A DNA stretch of 64,000 nt, from the NCBI RefSeq assembly GCF_900100795.1, contig NZ_FNCO01000016.1:62001-126000 (forward strand), given 5' to 3'. This document shows positions 16,668-25,380 of the stretch, piece after piece (within the stretch, counting starts at the first letter, position 1; every line of letters starts with the position of its first letter). Source of the stretch: Pseudomonas abietaniphila. GTDB taxonomy: Bacteria; Pseudomonadota; Gammaproteobacteria; Pseudomonadales; Pseudomonadaceae. Position numbers and translations under genes: made by a program. The notes below the pieces were generated by a model. That model saw nothing but the letters and a program-made list of their open reading frames with translations. It was not told the origin of the DNA and made no database searches.

Positions 16668-17380
16668 GTCTGGATTGGCAGGGCGCCTGGTTGTCGGTGA
16701 TCCATCACCCTCTGTTCGGCATCGCCATCACGCTGGGCGCCTATCAAGTGGTGCTGGCCGGTTACGAGAAAACCCGCTGGGTCTTTCTGCAGCCGGTGCT
16801 GGTCTCGATGCTGGTGGTGATCGGCGTGCTGCTCACCTGTGGGTTGAGCTACGTCGAGTACCGCAAGAGCACCGAGATCCTCAGCATCCTGCTGGGGCCT
16901 GCGACCGTGGCGCTGGCAGTGCCGCTTTATCTGAATCTGCGGCGTATCCGTCAGTTGTTCTGGCCGGTCTTGACTACGCTGGTGATTGGCGGGGTGTTTG
17001 CGACGGCACTGTGCGTGGGGCTGGGTTACGTGCTGGGCGCCGATCACATGATCCTGATGACCATGGCGCCCAAGTCGGTGACCTCGCCAATTGCCATGCT
17101 GGTGGCTGAACAGATTGGCGGTGTAGCGGCGCTGGCTGCGGTTTTCGTGTTGATCACAGGCGTCATTGGCGGCATATTCGGCCCCGGCCTGTTGACCCTG
17201 GCGGGTGTGCAAAGCCCGGAAGCAAGGGGCATGGCCCTGGGGCTGACGGCCCACGCGGTGGGAACGTCGGCCGCCTTGCAGGAAGGTGAAGAGTGCGGTG
17301 CCTTTGCGGCACTGGCCATGAGTCTGATGGGTGTCGCCACGGCGTTGTTCCTGCCGTTGGCGGTGTCTCTGGTTGCTTGA
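16664..17380 (+). CDS. CidB/LrgB-family membrane protein
   Basis: 238 residues, mostly membrane segments. Family motifs are LLGPATVALAVPLYLN, MAPKSVTSPIAMLVAEQIGG (about 126-145) and the C-terminal GLTAHAVGTSAALQEGEECGAFAALAM. It works with the upstream holin-like protein. The gene is coupled to it and is followed after 10 bases by the LON-domain gene, which probably belongs to the same transcript. Confidence 0.93.
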   Translation: MSLDWQGAWLSVIHHPLFGIAITLGAYQVVLAGYEKTRWVFLQPVLVSMLVVIGVLLTCGLSYVEYRKSTEILSILLGPATVALAVPLYLNLRRIRQLFWPVLTTLVIGGVFATALCVGLGYVLGADHMILMTMAPKSVTSPIAMLVAEQIGGVAALAAVFVLITGVIGGIFGPGLLTLAGVQSPEARGMALGLTAHAVGTSAALQEGEECGAFAALAMSLMGVATALFLPLAVSLVA

Positions 17381-17390
17381 GGGTGTGTCT

Positions 17391-17981
17391 ATGTCGTTGC
17401 CGTTGTTTCCGCTGAACGCTGTGCTGTTCCCGGGGTGTGTGCTCGATCTGCAGATTTTCGAGGCGCGCTACCTGGACATGATTGGCCGCTGCATGAAACA
17501 GGGTGAGGGCTTTGGTGTGGTCTGCATCACCGAGGGCAGTGAAGTTGGCAACGTGCCTGAAGGTTTCTCGCAGATCGGGTGTGAAGCGCTGGTGACTGAT
17601 TTCCAGCAACAGGACAACGGTTTGCTGGGCATTCGCGTGGTGGGCGGTCGACGGTTTCGGGTGGTCGAAGCCCAGACCCAGCGCGACAACCTGTTGCTGG
17701 CCGAGGTGGCGTGGCTGGAGGAGCCGGACGAAAAGCCGCTCCAGGAAGAGGACGAAGACCTCGTTGCGCTGCTGGCCGCACTGGCAGAACACCCTATGGT
17801 CGCCGCGCTGAACATGGGCCTGACGGCCAGCGGCCAACAGTCACTGGCCAATCAGTTGGCCTACCTGCTGCCGTTCGCCGAGGAAGACAAGATCGAGTTG
17901 CTGGAAATCGACGACGCGGAAGAGCGCCTCGACGCGATCCAGGATTTGCTGGATGAGATGCAGGGCGATATGCAGGCATGA
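17391..17981 (+). CDS. LON substrate-binding domain protein
   Basis: 196 residues from ATG 17391. It carries the N-terminal domain of Lon proteases (LPLFPLNAVLFPGCVLDLQIFEARY at its start) but neither the AAA+ nor the peptidase domain. An acidic linker (about 104-124) and a helical C-terminus end the protein. Stand-alone LON-domain proteins are widespread; their role, perhaps as adaptors, is not established. It sits 10 bases after the lrgB-like gene. Confidence 0.9.
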   Translation: MSLPLFPLNAVLFPGCVLDLQIFEARYLDMIGRCMKQGEGFGVVCITEGSEVGNVPEGFSQIGCEALVTDFQQQDNGLLGIRVVGGRRFRVVEAQTQRDNLLLAEVAWLEEPDEKPLQEEDEDLVALLAALAEHPMVAALNMGLTASGQQSLANQLAYLLPFAEEDKIELLEIDDAEERLDAIQDLLDEMQGDMQA

Positions 17982-17997
17982 CCTTGCTCGCTTGAAC

Positions 17998-18085
17998 GGT
18001 AGGCGCGCTTGCCCGCGATTGCGATACATCCCTGGCGTCGGTGTCGACTGATACGGTCTCATCGCGGGCAAGCGCGCTCCTGCAA
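17998..18085. repeat. REPIN, GCGCGCTTGCCCGCG type
   Basis: GGTAGGCGCGCTTGCCCGCGATTGC faces CATCGCGGGCAAGCGCGCTCCTGC over about 88 bases. It separates the convergent LON-domain and DedA-PAP2 genes; no separate terminator is seen there. Confidence 0.85.
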
Positions 18086-18108
18086 TGTGTCGCTCGTTCG
18101 AGCTGCGC

Positions 18109-19425
18109 TCAATACTCATACCGAATCAAGCCATGCGTCATCGAGTGGAAGGCAAACCCTCCCAACAGCGCGACCATGGCCGGTAACAGCAGCCACCACA
18201 CCCGTAACGGCAAGGGTGGCAACACGTCCTTGTTCTGCACGAACGCCAGGCTCGCCGCACAGGTGAAGAACGCCAGCAGCATTCCCGCCAGGACATCCGT
18301 CGGCCAGTGAACGCCCAAGTACACTCGCGACACGCAGATCGATGCCGCAGGGATCGCGCCAAGCAGCAACCAGGTCATGCGTAACCGTGCCGGTTGCCCT
18401 CTACCCGCCAGAACCGCCAGCGTCATGAACAGCGCGAACGACGCCGAGGCATGTCCACTCGGCATGCTGAAGGTCGAGAGCGGTTCGGCCAGCACCTCTG
18501 GCCGCGCCCGGGCGAATGTGTGCTTCATGCTCTGATTGATGATCGCCGCGCCCAGCGTCGTGGCGCAGGCGAAGATCGCATGGCGCCATTGGCGAGTGGC
18601 CACCAGGATGATCAGCAGCAGGGCAGCCGCGCAGAACTGTGTCCTGAAGTCGCCAAGACCGGTGACCAAAATAACGAAGTTTTGCGCCGCTTCGCTGCGA
18701 TGTTCCTGCACCAGCGTCATCACGCCCTGATCGAGGTGCGCCAGATACGGCCAGCCCAGAAACACCGCGATCAGCATGATCAGGCTGGTCAGGGCGATCA
18801 GCCTGGTCGCGTTGCGCCTGGCCCGCAGGCTGCTCTGTATCGCCACGCCGAGTAGCAACGCCAGCCCCGCGCCCACAAACGCGGCCTCCGGCCAGAACCC
18901 TTCAGGCAACGGCAGGCGGATGGCCGCGCCGGTCGCCCAACCCGGCAGAATGTAGGCCACTGACCAACCGGCCGCTGCGATCAGGCTGACGCCGGCGAAG
19001 CGCACGAACGGCATGTCGAACATCCCGGCCACCATCGGCAGCATCGGGCGCAGCGGGCCGATGAAGCGACCGACCAGCAGGCTGGCGATGCCATAGCGCT
19101 GGAAGTAGGTTTCGGCGCCTGCAATCCATTCCGGGTGATGACGCAAACCCGGCAGGCGGCGGATGTTCTGATGGAAGCGTCGCCCCACAAAGTAGGACAC
19201 GACATCGCCCAGCAGGCCACCCAGAAAACCCAGCAGCAGCGCTTCGCTCAAAGGCAGGATGCCGCTGCCGGCCAGCGCGGCGATGGCGAACAAGGCCACG
19301 GTACCCGGCACGATGATGCCGGCGATGGCCAGGCATTCCAGGCACGAAACCAGAAAAATCGCAGCGCCCAGCCACGACGGGTTGACGGTCAGCCACGCGG
19401 TGATGCTGTCGAGCCATGCGCCCAT
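18109..19425 (-). CDS. DedA-PAP2 fusion phosphatase
   Basis: 438 residues in two membrane domains. Residues 1-200 are DedA-like (CLECLAIAGIIVPGTVAL, LLGDVVSYFVGRRF, VGRFIGPLRPMLPMVAGM). Residues about 230-420 are a PAP2 phosphatase with all three motifs: KHTFARARPE, SMPSGHAS and SRVYLGVHWPTDV. Such fusions probably couple movement of a lipid pyrophosphate or phosphatidyl phosphate to its dephosphorylation, for example undecaprenyl pyrophosphate recycling; that is inference. The ATG is three bases after the stop of the DNA glycosylase gene, so they form an operon. Confidence 0.9.
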   Translation of the reverse strand: MGAWLDSITAWLTVNPSWLGAAIFLVSCLECLAIAGIIVPGTVALFAIAALAGSGILPLSEALLLGFLGGLLGDVVSYFVGRRFHQNIRRLPGLRHHPEWIAGAETYFQRYGIASLLVGRFIGPLRPMLPMVAGMFDMPFVRFAGVSLIAAAGWSVAYILPGWATGAAIRLPLPEGFWPEAAFVGAGLALLLGVAIQSSLRARRNATRLIALTSLIMLIAVFLGWPYLAHLDQGVMTLVQEHRSEAAQNFVILVTGLGDFRTQFCAAALLLIILVATRQWRHAIFACATTLGAAIINQSMKHTFARARPEVLAEPLSTFSMPSGHASASFALFMTLAVLAGRGQPARLRMTWLLLGAIPAASICVSRVYLGVHWPTDVLAGMLLAFFTCAASLAFVQNKDVLPPLPLRVWWLLLPAMVALLGGFAFHSMTHGLIRYEY

Positions 19426-19428
19426 GGG

Positions 19429-20112
19429 TCAGTGTCCTTGCTCGATAATGAAGTAGTCGCGGCCTTCGACTTGTCCGCGTCGCAACGGGTTCCGCGTGCA
19501 GAACCGTGTGTATTCGGCATCGACGAAGCGGTACATCAAGTGCTCGTCGCGTCCTGCGGTGATGCCCAGACGGGCCGCTTGAATGATTTGCGCAGGTCGC
19601 TGCCCGACGTCTTCAACGAAGATCCGCTGGGGGTCGAAGCGCTTGGCGTCCCACATCGGCACTTTCAGGCCGAGGGCTTTGCACAGCAGCGTTTGTCCCG
19701 CGCACAGGCGCTCTGGCGGGCGGACATTGCCGCTGGCGTCGGGGTTGTTGAGTTGCATCTGCGCCAGGCTGTTTACGTCCGAGAGCGCATCCACCCACGG
19801 ATAAGCCGATTTGATCAGCACCGCGTTGCCCGGTCCCTGTGCGCTGAAGTTCAGCGAGTCGCCGCCGCGTGAGTAATACATATAGATGTGGCCGCCATCC
19901 AGAAACAAAGCCTTACGTTTTTCTGTATAGCCGAGCGACGCGTGGCTGCCTTTTTCCTCGAGGTAATAGGCTTCGGTCTCTATGATGCGCGCCGACAGCC
20001 ACAACTCACCGACCTTGTGACGGACAACTTTGCCCAGCAAATCGCGGGCGAGCGTCTGAGCGTCACGGTCGAAGAAGCTGTCGGGCAAGGCGCGGGAGGG
20101 CTGGTCGGGCAT
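19429..20112 (-). CDS. 3-methyladenine DNA glycosylase (MPG/AAG type)
   Basis: 227 residues from ATG 20112. The frame is open further upstream, but the REP-containing leader is not coding. Base excision enzyme of the MPG fold: LARDLLGKVVRHK, the RIIETEAYYLEEKGSHAS segment with catalytic Glu, a substrate pocket IYMYYSRGGDSLNF, and NVRPPERLCAGQTLLCKALG. It removes alkylated purines. Cotranscribed with the DedA-PAP2 gene, with which no functional link is obvious. Confidence 0.92.
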   Translation of the reverse strand: MPDQPSRALPDSFFDRDAQTLARDLLGKVVRHKVGELWLSARIIETEAYYLEEKGSHASLGYTEKRKALFLDGGHIYMYYSRGGDSLNFSAQGPGNAVLIKSAYPWVDALSDVNSLAQMQLNNPDASGNVRPPERLCAGQTLLCKALGLKVPMWDAKRFDPQRIFVEDVGQRPAQIIQAARLGITAGRDEHLMYRFVDAEYTRFCTRNPLRRGQVEGRDYFIIEQGH

Positions 20113-20199
20113 GGCGTTTGGGGTATCCGCATATCGGACCGCGATGATAGCAACGTCGGGCTTAATTGCAGCTGAATGGCGAGGGAGCGTTCGGACGGT

Positions 20200-20230
20200 T
20201 TCTTTGCAGGAGCGCGCTTGCCCGCGATGC
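20200..20230. repeat. Single REP element
   Basis: CAGGAGCGCGCTTGCCCGCGATGC without an inverted partner nearby. It directly abuts the long palindrome that follows. Confidence 0.65.
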
Positions 20231-20239
20231 GTTTTGTTG

Positions 20240-20353
20240 ATGATCATTCCCACGCTCTGCGTGGTAGTGCCGTACGTGACGCTCCGCGTCCATCATCGGC
20301 GGACGCGGAGCGTCCAAGGCTGCATTACCCACGCAGAGCGTGGGAACGATCAT
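20240..20353. repeat. Long palindromic repeat, CCCACGCTCTGCGTGG type
   Basis: About 114 bases that fold on themselves almost end to end: ATGATCATTCCCACGCTCTG faces CAGAGCGTGGGAACGATCAT, and the inner GACGCTCCGCGTCC faces GGACGCGGAGCGTC. Each arm contains its own small dyads (CACGCTCTGCGTG and GACGCTCCGCGTC). It is distinct from the REP family. Frames across such repeats are known to be annotated as small proteins (DUF1534-like), which I do not believe here. Confidence 0.85.
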
Positions 20354-20476
20354 TGCAAACGCCGTTATCACCGAACAAAACCGGCTTATATCGACCATCC
20401 GCCTGTCGCCGCTGTCGTTCAGCCCGCCCGACAGCTATAATCGGCCGCTTTCCTCTCTGCCAAGACCTCTGAGACC

Positions 20477-21751
20477 ATGACTGAGTCCGTTCTTGACTAC
20501 ATGACCCGCCTGGGTCGCGCCGCCCGCGAAGCTTCGCGCGTGATCGGTCGTGCCAGTACGGCGCAGAAAAACCGCGCGCTGGCCGCCACGGCTGCTGCGC
20601 TGGACGCCGCCCGTGACGAACTGACCGCCGCCAACGAGCAGGATCTGGCGGCTGGTCGCGCGAACGGTCTGGAACCTGCCTTGCTTGAACGCCTCGCCCT
20701 GACCCCGGCTCGTATCGACAGCATGATCGCCGGTTTGCGTCAGGTTGCCAGCCTTCCCGATCCGGTCGGCACGATCCGCGACATGAATTTCCAGCCTTCG
20801 GGCATTCAGGTTGGCAAAATGCGCGTGCCGCTCGGCGTGGTCGGCATCATCTATGAGTCCCGTCCGAACGTGACCATCGACGCCGCCAGCCTGTGCCTGA
20901 AGTCCGGCAACGCGACCATCCTGCGGGGCGGCTCCGAGGCCATTCATTCAAATCGCGCTATCGCCACCTGCATTCAGCGTGGTCTGGCCGAAGCCGACCT
21001 GCCGGCTGCCGTGGTGCAAGTGGTCGAAACCACCGACCGCGCCGCCGTTGGCGCCTTGATCACCATGCCGGAATACGTGGACGTCATCGTTCCTCGCGGC
21101 GGCAAGGGCCTGATCGAGCGCGTCAGTCGCGATGCCAAGGTGCCGGTTATCAAGCATCTGGACGGTATCTGCCATGTGTATGTCAGTGCACACGCCGACC
21201 TGGCGTCTGCGCAGCGCATCTGCTTCAACGCCAAGACCTATCGTTACGGCATCTGCGGTGCCATGGAAACGCTGCTGGTGGATCAGGCGATTGCCGCTGA
21301 ATTCCTGCCGCAAATGGCCGGTCAGTTCCGCGAAAAAGGCGTCGAGCTGCGCGGGTGCGAGCGTACCCGTGAGCTGATCGATGCGATCCCGGCGACCGAA
21401 GAGGACTGGCACACCGAGTATCTGGCGCCGATCCTGTCAATCCGCGTCGTGACCGGGCTGGATCAGGCCATCGAGCACATCAACCATTACGGTTCGCACC
21501 ACAGCGACGCCATCCTCTCCGACTCTCAGGCCCAGACGCGCCGCTTCATGGCGGAAGTCGACTCCAGTTCGGTGATGATCAACGCGCCCACCTGCTTTGC
21601 CGATGGTTTTGAGTACGGCCTGGGTGCCGAGATCGGGATTTCCACGGACAAGATTCACGCCCGTGGGCCGGTCGGTCTGGAAGGCCTGACCTGCGAGAAG
21701 TACATCGTCGTCGGTGACGGTCGCCAGTTGCGTGGGCAGGGGCCTGCCTGA
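20477..21751 (+). CDS. proA: Gamma-glutamyl phosphate reductase
   Basis: 424 residues, NADPH-dependent second step of proline synthesis. Motifs: PLGVVGIIYESRPNVT, LRGGSEAIHSN, VPRGGKGLIERV, and the catalytic cysteine in YRYGICGAMETLLV (about residue 258). The C-terminal EYGLGAEIGISTDKIHARGP is family-typical. One oddity is NAPTCFADG near 374, where most ProA proteins have NASTRFADG or NASSRFSDG. First gene of a long co-directional run; the nadD frame begins within 50 bases. Confidence 0.96.
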   Translation: MTESVLDYMTRLGRAAREASRVIGRASTAQKNRALAATAAALDAARDELTAANEQDLAAGRANGLEPALLERLALTPARIDSMIAGLRQVASLPDPVGTIRDMNFQPSGIQVGKMRVPLGVVGIIYESRPNVTIDAASLCLKSGNATILRGGSEAIHSNRAIATCIQRGLAEADLPAAVVQVVETTDRAAVGALITMPEYVDVIVPRGGKGLIERVSRDAKVPVIKHLDGICHVYVSAHADLASAQRICFNAKTYRYGICGAMETLLVDQAIAAEFLPQMAGQFREKGVELRGCERTRELIDAIPATEEDWHTEYLAPILSIRVVTGLDQAIEHINHYGSHHSDAILSDSQAQTRRFMAEVDSSSVMINAPTCFADGFEYGLGAEIGISTDKIHARGPVGLEGLTCEKYIVVGDGRQLRGQGPA

Positions 21752-21794
21752 CTTGGCCGATATTCGGCAGCACGCAGGCAACCTTGCGAAAGCT

Positions 21795-22478
21795 GTGAAC
21801 GAGCCTGCCGGGGAAGCACCTTCCACTGCACGCAAGCCGAAGCGTATCGGCATGCTGGGGGGGACGTTCGACCCTGTGCACATCGGCCATTTGCGCGGCG
21901 CGCTGGAAGTCGCCGCGCTGCTTGAACTCGATGAGTTGCGTCTGACGCCCAGCGCCAGACCGCCTCATCGCGATACGCCCAGTGTTTCGGCACAGGACCG
22001 TCTGGCGATGGTTCAGTGCGCGGTCCAGGGCGTGTCGCCGTTGACGGTGGATGACCGCGAATTGTTGCGGGACAAGCCGTCGTACACCATCGACACGCTG
22101 GAATCGATGCGCGCTGAACTGGCCGTCGATGACCAGCTGTTTTTGTTGTTGGGATGGGACGCCTTCTGCGGGCTGCCTTCCTGGCATCGATGGGAAGAGT
22201 TGCTGGAGCACTGCCATATCGTGGTGCTGCAACGCCCGGACGCCGACAGCGAGTCGCCGGACGCCATGCGTAACCTGCTGGCGGCGCGCGCGGTCAGCGA
22301 TCCGAAGGCCCTGAAGGGTCCTGGCGGACACATTACATTCGTCTGGCAGACGCCGCTTTCGGTGTCTGCCACCCAGATCCGCCAACTGCTGGCCAGCGGG
22401 AAGTCGGTACGTTTTCTGGTGCCAGACGCGGTACTGGCCTATATCGATACGCACGGGCTTTACCGTGCGTCGAACTGA
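21795..22478 (+). CDS. nadD: Nicotinate-nucleotide adenylyltransferase
   Basis: The enzyme adenylates nicotinic acid mononucleotide in NAD synthesis. Core motif RIGMLGGTFDPVHIGHLRGA with the nucleotidyltransferase HxGH, then ARPPHRDTP, LLLGWDAFCGLPSWHRWEEL and the C-terminal VSATQIRQLL with the ISSTxIR-type signature. No ATG precedes the core: GTG 21795 gives 227 residues and is my choice, TTG 21753 and GTG 21714 (inside proA) are alternatives, and none has a strong ribosome site. Expression may depend on coupling to proA. Confidence 0.92.
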   Translation: MNEPAGEAPSTARKPKRIGMLGGTFDPVHIGHLRGALEVAALLELDELRLTPSARPPHRDTPSVSAQDRLAMVQCAVQGVSPLTVDDRELLRDKPSYTIDTLESMRAELAVDDQLFLLLGWDAFCGLPSWHRWEELLEHCHIVVLQRPDADSESPDAMRNLLAARAVSDPKALKGPGGHITFVWQTPLSVSATQIRQLLASGKSVRFLVPDAVLAYIDTHGLYRASN

Positions 22479-22544
22479 AGGTGTGTTTCGACGCTGCCGA
22501 GAGCGCGAAGAAACACCCAAACACACGAGCTGAATGAGTTTTAT

Positions 22545-22970
22545 ATGACGAACAAAGATGCAGTGATTGAAAACCCGATGATCAAAGTGATCACCGATGC
22601 CCTGGCGGACGTGAAGGCGCAGGACGTCCAGGTGCTGGACGTACGCGACAAGCAGAGCATCACCGACTACATGATCATCGCGACCGGTACCTCCAATCGC
22701 CAGATCAACGCGATGCTCGACAAGGTTCGCGAAGAGGTCAAGAAAAACGGTCTCAAGCCGTTGGGCGAAGAAGGCAAGGGCGACAGCGACTGGGTGCTGC
22801 TGGACCTGGACATCGCCATCGTGCACATGATGACCGCCTCCGCACGCCAGTTCTACGACCTGGAGCGTCTGTGGGCCGGTGCCGAGCAGAGCCGTTCGGC
22901 CAGTGCTGCACACCACAGCCCGGAAGTCGCGCATGAGCACTTCACCAAGCTCAACAAAGAGCAACAATAA
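22545..22970 (+). CDS. rsfS: Ribosomal silencing factor RsfS
   Basis: 141 residues. RsfS binds uL14 on the large subunit and blocks subunit joining when nutrients are scarce. The domain is clear: DVQVLDVRDKQSITDYMII, ATGTSNRQINAML, and GDSDWVLLDLDIAIVHMMT, followed by YDLERLW. The C-terminal 30 residues (AEQSRSASAAHHSPEV) are a flexible tail. It sits between nadD and rlmH, the classic order; rlmH starts ten bases after. Confidence 0.96.
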   Translation: MTNKDAVIENPMIKVITDALADVKAQDVQVLDVRDKQSITDYMIIATGTSNRQINAMLDKVREEVKKNGLKPLGEEGKGDSDWVLLDLDIAIVHMMTASARQFYDLERLWAGAEQSRSASAAHHSPEVAHEHFTKLNKEQQ

Positions 22971-22979
22971 GGGCTCATT

Positions 22980-23447
22980 GTGCGTCTGCGTCTGATTGCT
23001 GTCGGTTCACGCATGCCCAAGTGGGTGGAAGAAGGCTGGCATGAATATGCCAAGCGTCTGCCATCCGAACTGGCGCTGGAACTGGTAGAGATTCCGCTCA
23101 ACACCCGTGGCAAAAACGCCGACGTGGCACGCCTCATCCGTCAGGAAGGTGAGGCCATGCTGGCGAAAGTGCAGCCGGGCGAGCGGATCGTCACCCTCGA
23201 AGTGCACGGCAAACCGTGGAGCACCGAGCAGCTGTCGGTCGAGCTCGACCGCTGGCGGCTGGATTCGCGCACAGTCAACCTGATGGTCGGTGGCCCGGAA
23301 GGGCTGGCGCCGGAAGTCTGTGCCCGTGCCGAGCAGCGTTGGTCGTTGTCGCCGCTGACGTTGCCGCACCCGCTGGTGCGCATCCTCATCGGTGAGCAGA
23401 TTTATCGTGCCTGGACAGTGTTGTCCGGTCACCCTTATCACAAGTAG
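22980..23447 (+). CDS. rlmH: 23S rRNA pseudouridine-1915 N3-methyltransferase
   Basis: 155 residues, the standard size of this SPOUT methyltransferase, which acts on the 70S ribosome. It starts at GTG 22980. MRLRLIAVGSRMPKWVEEGW and YAKRLPSELALEL open the protein; the trefoil-knot SAM site is LMVGGPEGLAPEV, and LTLPHPLVRILIGEQIYRAW closes it. It follows rsfS by nine bases. Confidence 0.97.
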   Translation: MRLRLIAVGSRMPKWVEEGWHEYAKRLPSELALELVEIPLNTRGKNADVARLIRQEGEAMLAKVQPGERIVTLEVHGKPWSTEQLSVELDRWRLDSRTVNLMVGGPEGLAPEVCARAEQRWSLSPLTLPHPLVRILIGEQIYRAWTVLSGHPYHK

Positions 23448-23478
23448 CGCTGCTGCCTTCACTGTGAACACGCCCTAA

Positions 23479-25380
23479 ATGTCTCAGCCGATTCGCCTGA
23501 AAGACCACGAAAAGGACGCACGCTTGGTGCGCAGCCGAGTCGTGGTCGGTGCCGTGGCCGTCATCGTGCTGATCTGCGTGTTGGTGGCGCGTCTGTATTT
23601 CCTGCAGGTCATCCAGTACGACTATCACTCGACCCTGTCGGAAAACAACCGGGTTCATGTGCAGCCGATCCCGCCGAGTCGCGGGCTGATTTTTGACCGC
23701 AATGGCGTGGTGATCGCCGACAACCGGCCCAGCTTCAACCTGAGCATGACCCGCGAGCGCTCGGGCGGTGACTGGGCCAAGGTTCTCGACACGATCATCG
23801 AAGTGCTGGAGCTGACGCCGGATGACCGGATCATCTTTGAAAAACGCATGAAACAGGGGCGCCGTCCGTTTGAGCCGGTGCCGATCCTGTTCGAGCTGAC
23901 CGAGGAGCAGATCGCCCGGATTGCGGTCAACCAGTTTCGCCTGCCGGGCGTCGAAGTGGTCGCGCAGTTGATTCGGCATTACCCGCAGGGCGCGCATTTC
24001 GCCCACTCCGTGGGATACATGGGGCGTATCAACGAGAAAGAGCTGAAAAGTCTCGACCCTGTGAACTACAGCGGCACCCACCACATGGGCAAGACTGGGA
24101 TCGAGCGGTTCTACGAGCCCGAATTGCACGGTCAGGTGGGCTACGAAGAAGTCGAAACCAACGCGCGTGGTCGGGTGCTGCGGGTTCTGAAGCGGACCGA
24201 TCCGGTGCCGGGCAAGGACATCGTCCTGAGCCTCGATATTCAGTTGCAGGAAGCGGCCGAAACCGCGCTCGCCGGACGTCGTGGCGCCGTGGTGGCGCTG
24301 GACCCGAACACCGGCGAAGTGCTGGCGATGGTCAGTCAGCCAAGCTTCGACCCTAATCTGTTCGTCACCGGCATCAGCTTCAAGGCTTACTCGGAACTGC
24401 GGGATTCGGTGGATCGGCCACTGTTCAACCGCATTCTGCGAGGCCTGTACCCGCCGGGTTCGACCATCAAACCCGCCGTGGCCATCGCGGGCCTGGACTC
24501 GGGCGTCGTGACGGCCAGTACCCGGGTGTTCGACCCCGGCTACTACATGCTGCCCAACTATGATCACAAATACCGTAACTGGAACCGTACCGGTGACGGC
24601 TGGGTCGATCTGGACACCGCGATCATGCGATCCAACGACACCTATTTCTACGACCTGGCGCACAAGGTCGGCATCGACAGGCTGTCGGCGTACCTGAACA
24701 AGTTCGGCATCGGGCAAAAGGTCTCGCTGGACATGTTCGAAGAATCGCCCGGCCTGATGCCGTCCCGCGACTGGAAGCGGGTCACCCGACGTCAGGCCTG
24801 GTTCCCGGGCGAAACGCTGATCCTCGGTATCGGTCAGGGCTACATGCAGGCCACGCCGCTGCAACTGGCTCAGGCCACGGCGCTGGTGGCGAACAAAGGC
24901 AAATGGAACCGTCCGCATCTGGCCAGGACCATCGAAGGCCAGAAACCGGTGGATGAAAACCCGATTCCCGATATTGTCCTGCGCGACCCGTCCGACTGGG
25001 GCAAGGTCAATCACGGCATGCAGCAGGTGATGCACGGTGCCCGTGGGACCGCGCGCAAGGCGGCCATCGGCGCGCAATACCGCATCGCGGGCAAGAGCGG
25101 TACGGCGCAGGTCGTCGCGATCCGTCAGGGTGAAAAATACGATCGCTCGAAAGTGCAGGAGCGCCACCGTGACCACGCGTTGTTCGTGGGCTTCGCGCCG
25201 GCCGACAACCCGAAAATCGTCGTGGCGGTCATGATTGAAAACGGTGAATCGGGCTCCGGCGCCGCTGCACCTGTCGTGCGTCAGGTCATGGATGCCTGGC
25301 TTCTGGACCCTCAGGGTCATCTGAAACCCGAATACGCCAGCAATACACTGCCTCCGGAGACCGCGGCCCGTGAAGAGTAA
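23479..25380 (+). CDS. mrdA: Penicillin-binding protein 2
   Basis: 633 residues. Class B transpeptidase of the elongasome that crosslinks lateral-wall peptidoglycan with RodA. One N-terminal membrane helix (about 18-40) is followed by the pedestal domain and the transpeptidase domain: SxxK is PPGSTIKPAV with Ser328, SxN is MRSNDTYFYD, and KSG is IAGKSGTAQVV. The end overlaps the start of rodA by 11 bases, so the pair is coupled. P. aeruginosa uses the name pbpA. Confidence 0.97.
   Translation: MSQPIRLKDHEKDARLVRSRVVVGAVAVIVLICVLVARLYFLQVIQYDYHSTLSENNRVHVQPIPPSRGLIFDRNGVVIADNRPSFNLSMTRERSGGDWAKVLDTIIEVLELTPDDRIIFEKRMKQGRRPFEPVPILFELTEEQIARIAVNQFRLPGVEVVAQLIRHYPQGAHFAHSVGYMGRINEKELKSLDPVNYSGTHHMGKTGIERFYEPELHGQVGYEEVETNARGRVLRVLKRTDPVPGKDIVLSLDIQLQEAAETALAGRRGAVVALDPNTGEVLAMVSQPSFDPNLFVTGISFKAYSELRDSVDRPLFNRILRGLYPPGSTIKPAVAIAGLDSGVVTASTRVFDPGYYMLPNYDHKYRNWNRTGDGWVDLDTAIMRSNDTYFYDLAHKVGIDRLSAYLNKFGIGQKVSLDMFEESPGLMPSRDWKRVTRRQAWFPGETLILGIGQGYMQATPLQLAQATALVANKGKWNRPHLARTIEGQKPVDENPIPDIVLRDPSDWGKVNHGMQQVMHGARGTARKAAIGAQYRIAGKSGTAQVVAIRQGEKYDRSKVQERHRDHALFVGFAPADNPKIVVAVMIENGESGSGAAAPVVRQVMDAWLLDPQGHLKPEYASNTLPPETAAREE

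Noticed and set aside
20176..20472. Open frames of 98-109 codons across the palindromic repeat, resembling DUF1534-type entries
   Set aside because: Composition follows the repeat, not a protein; frames exist on both strands.
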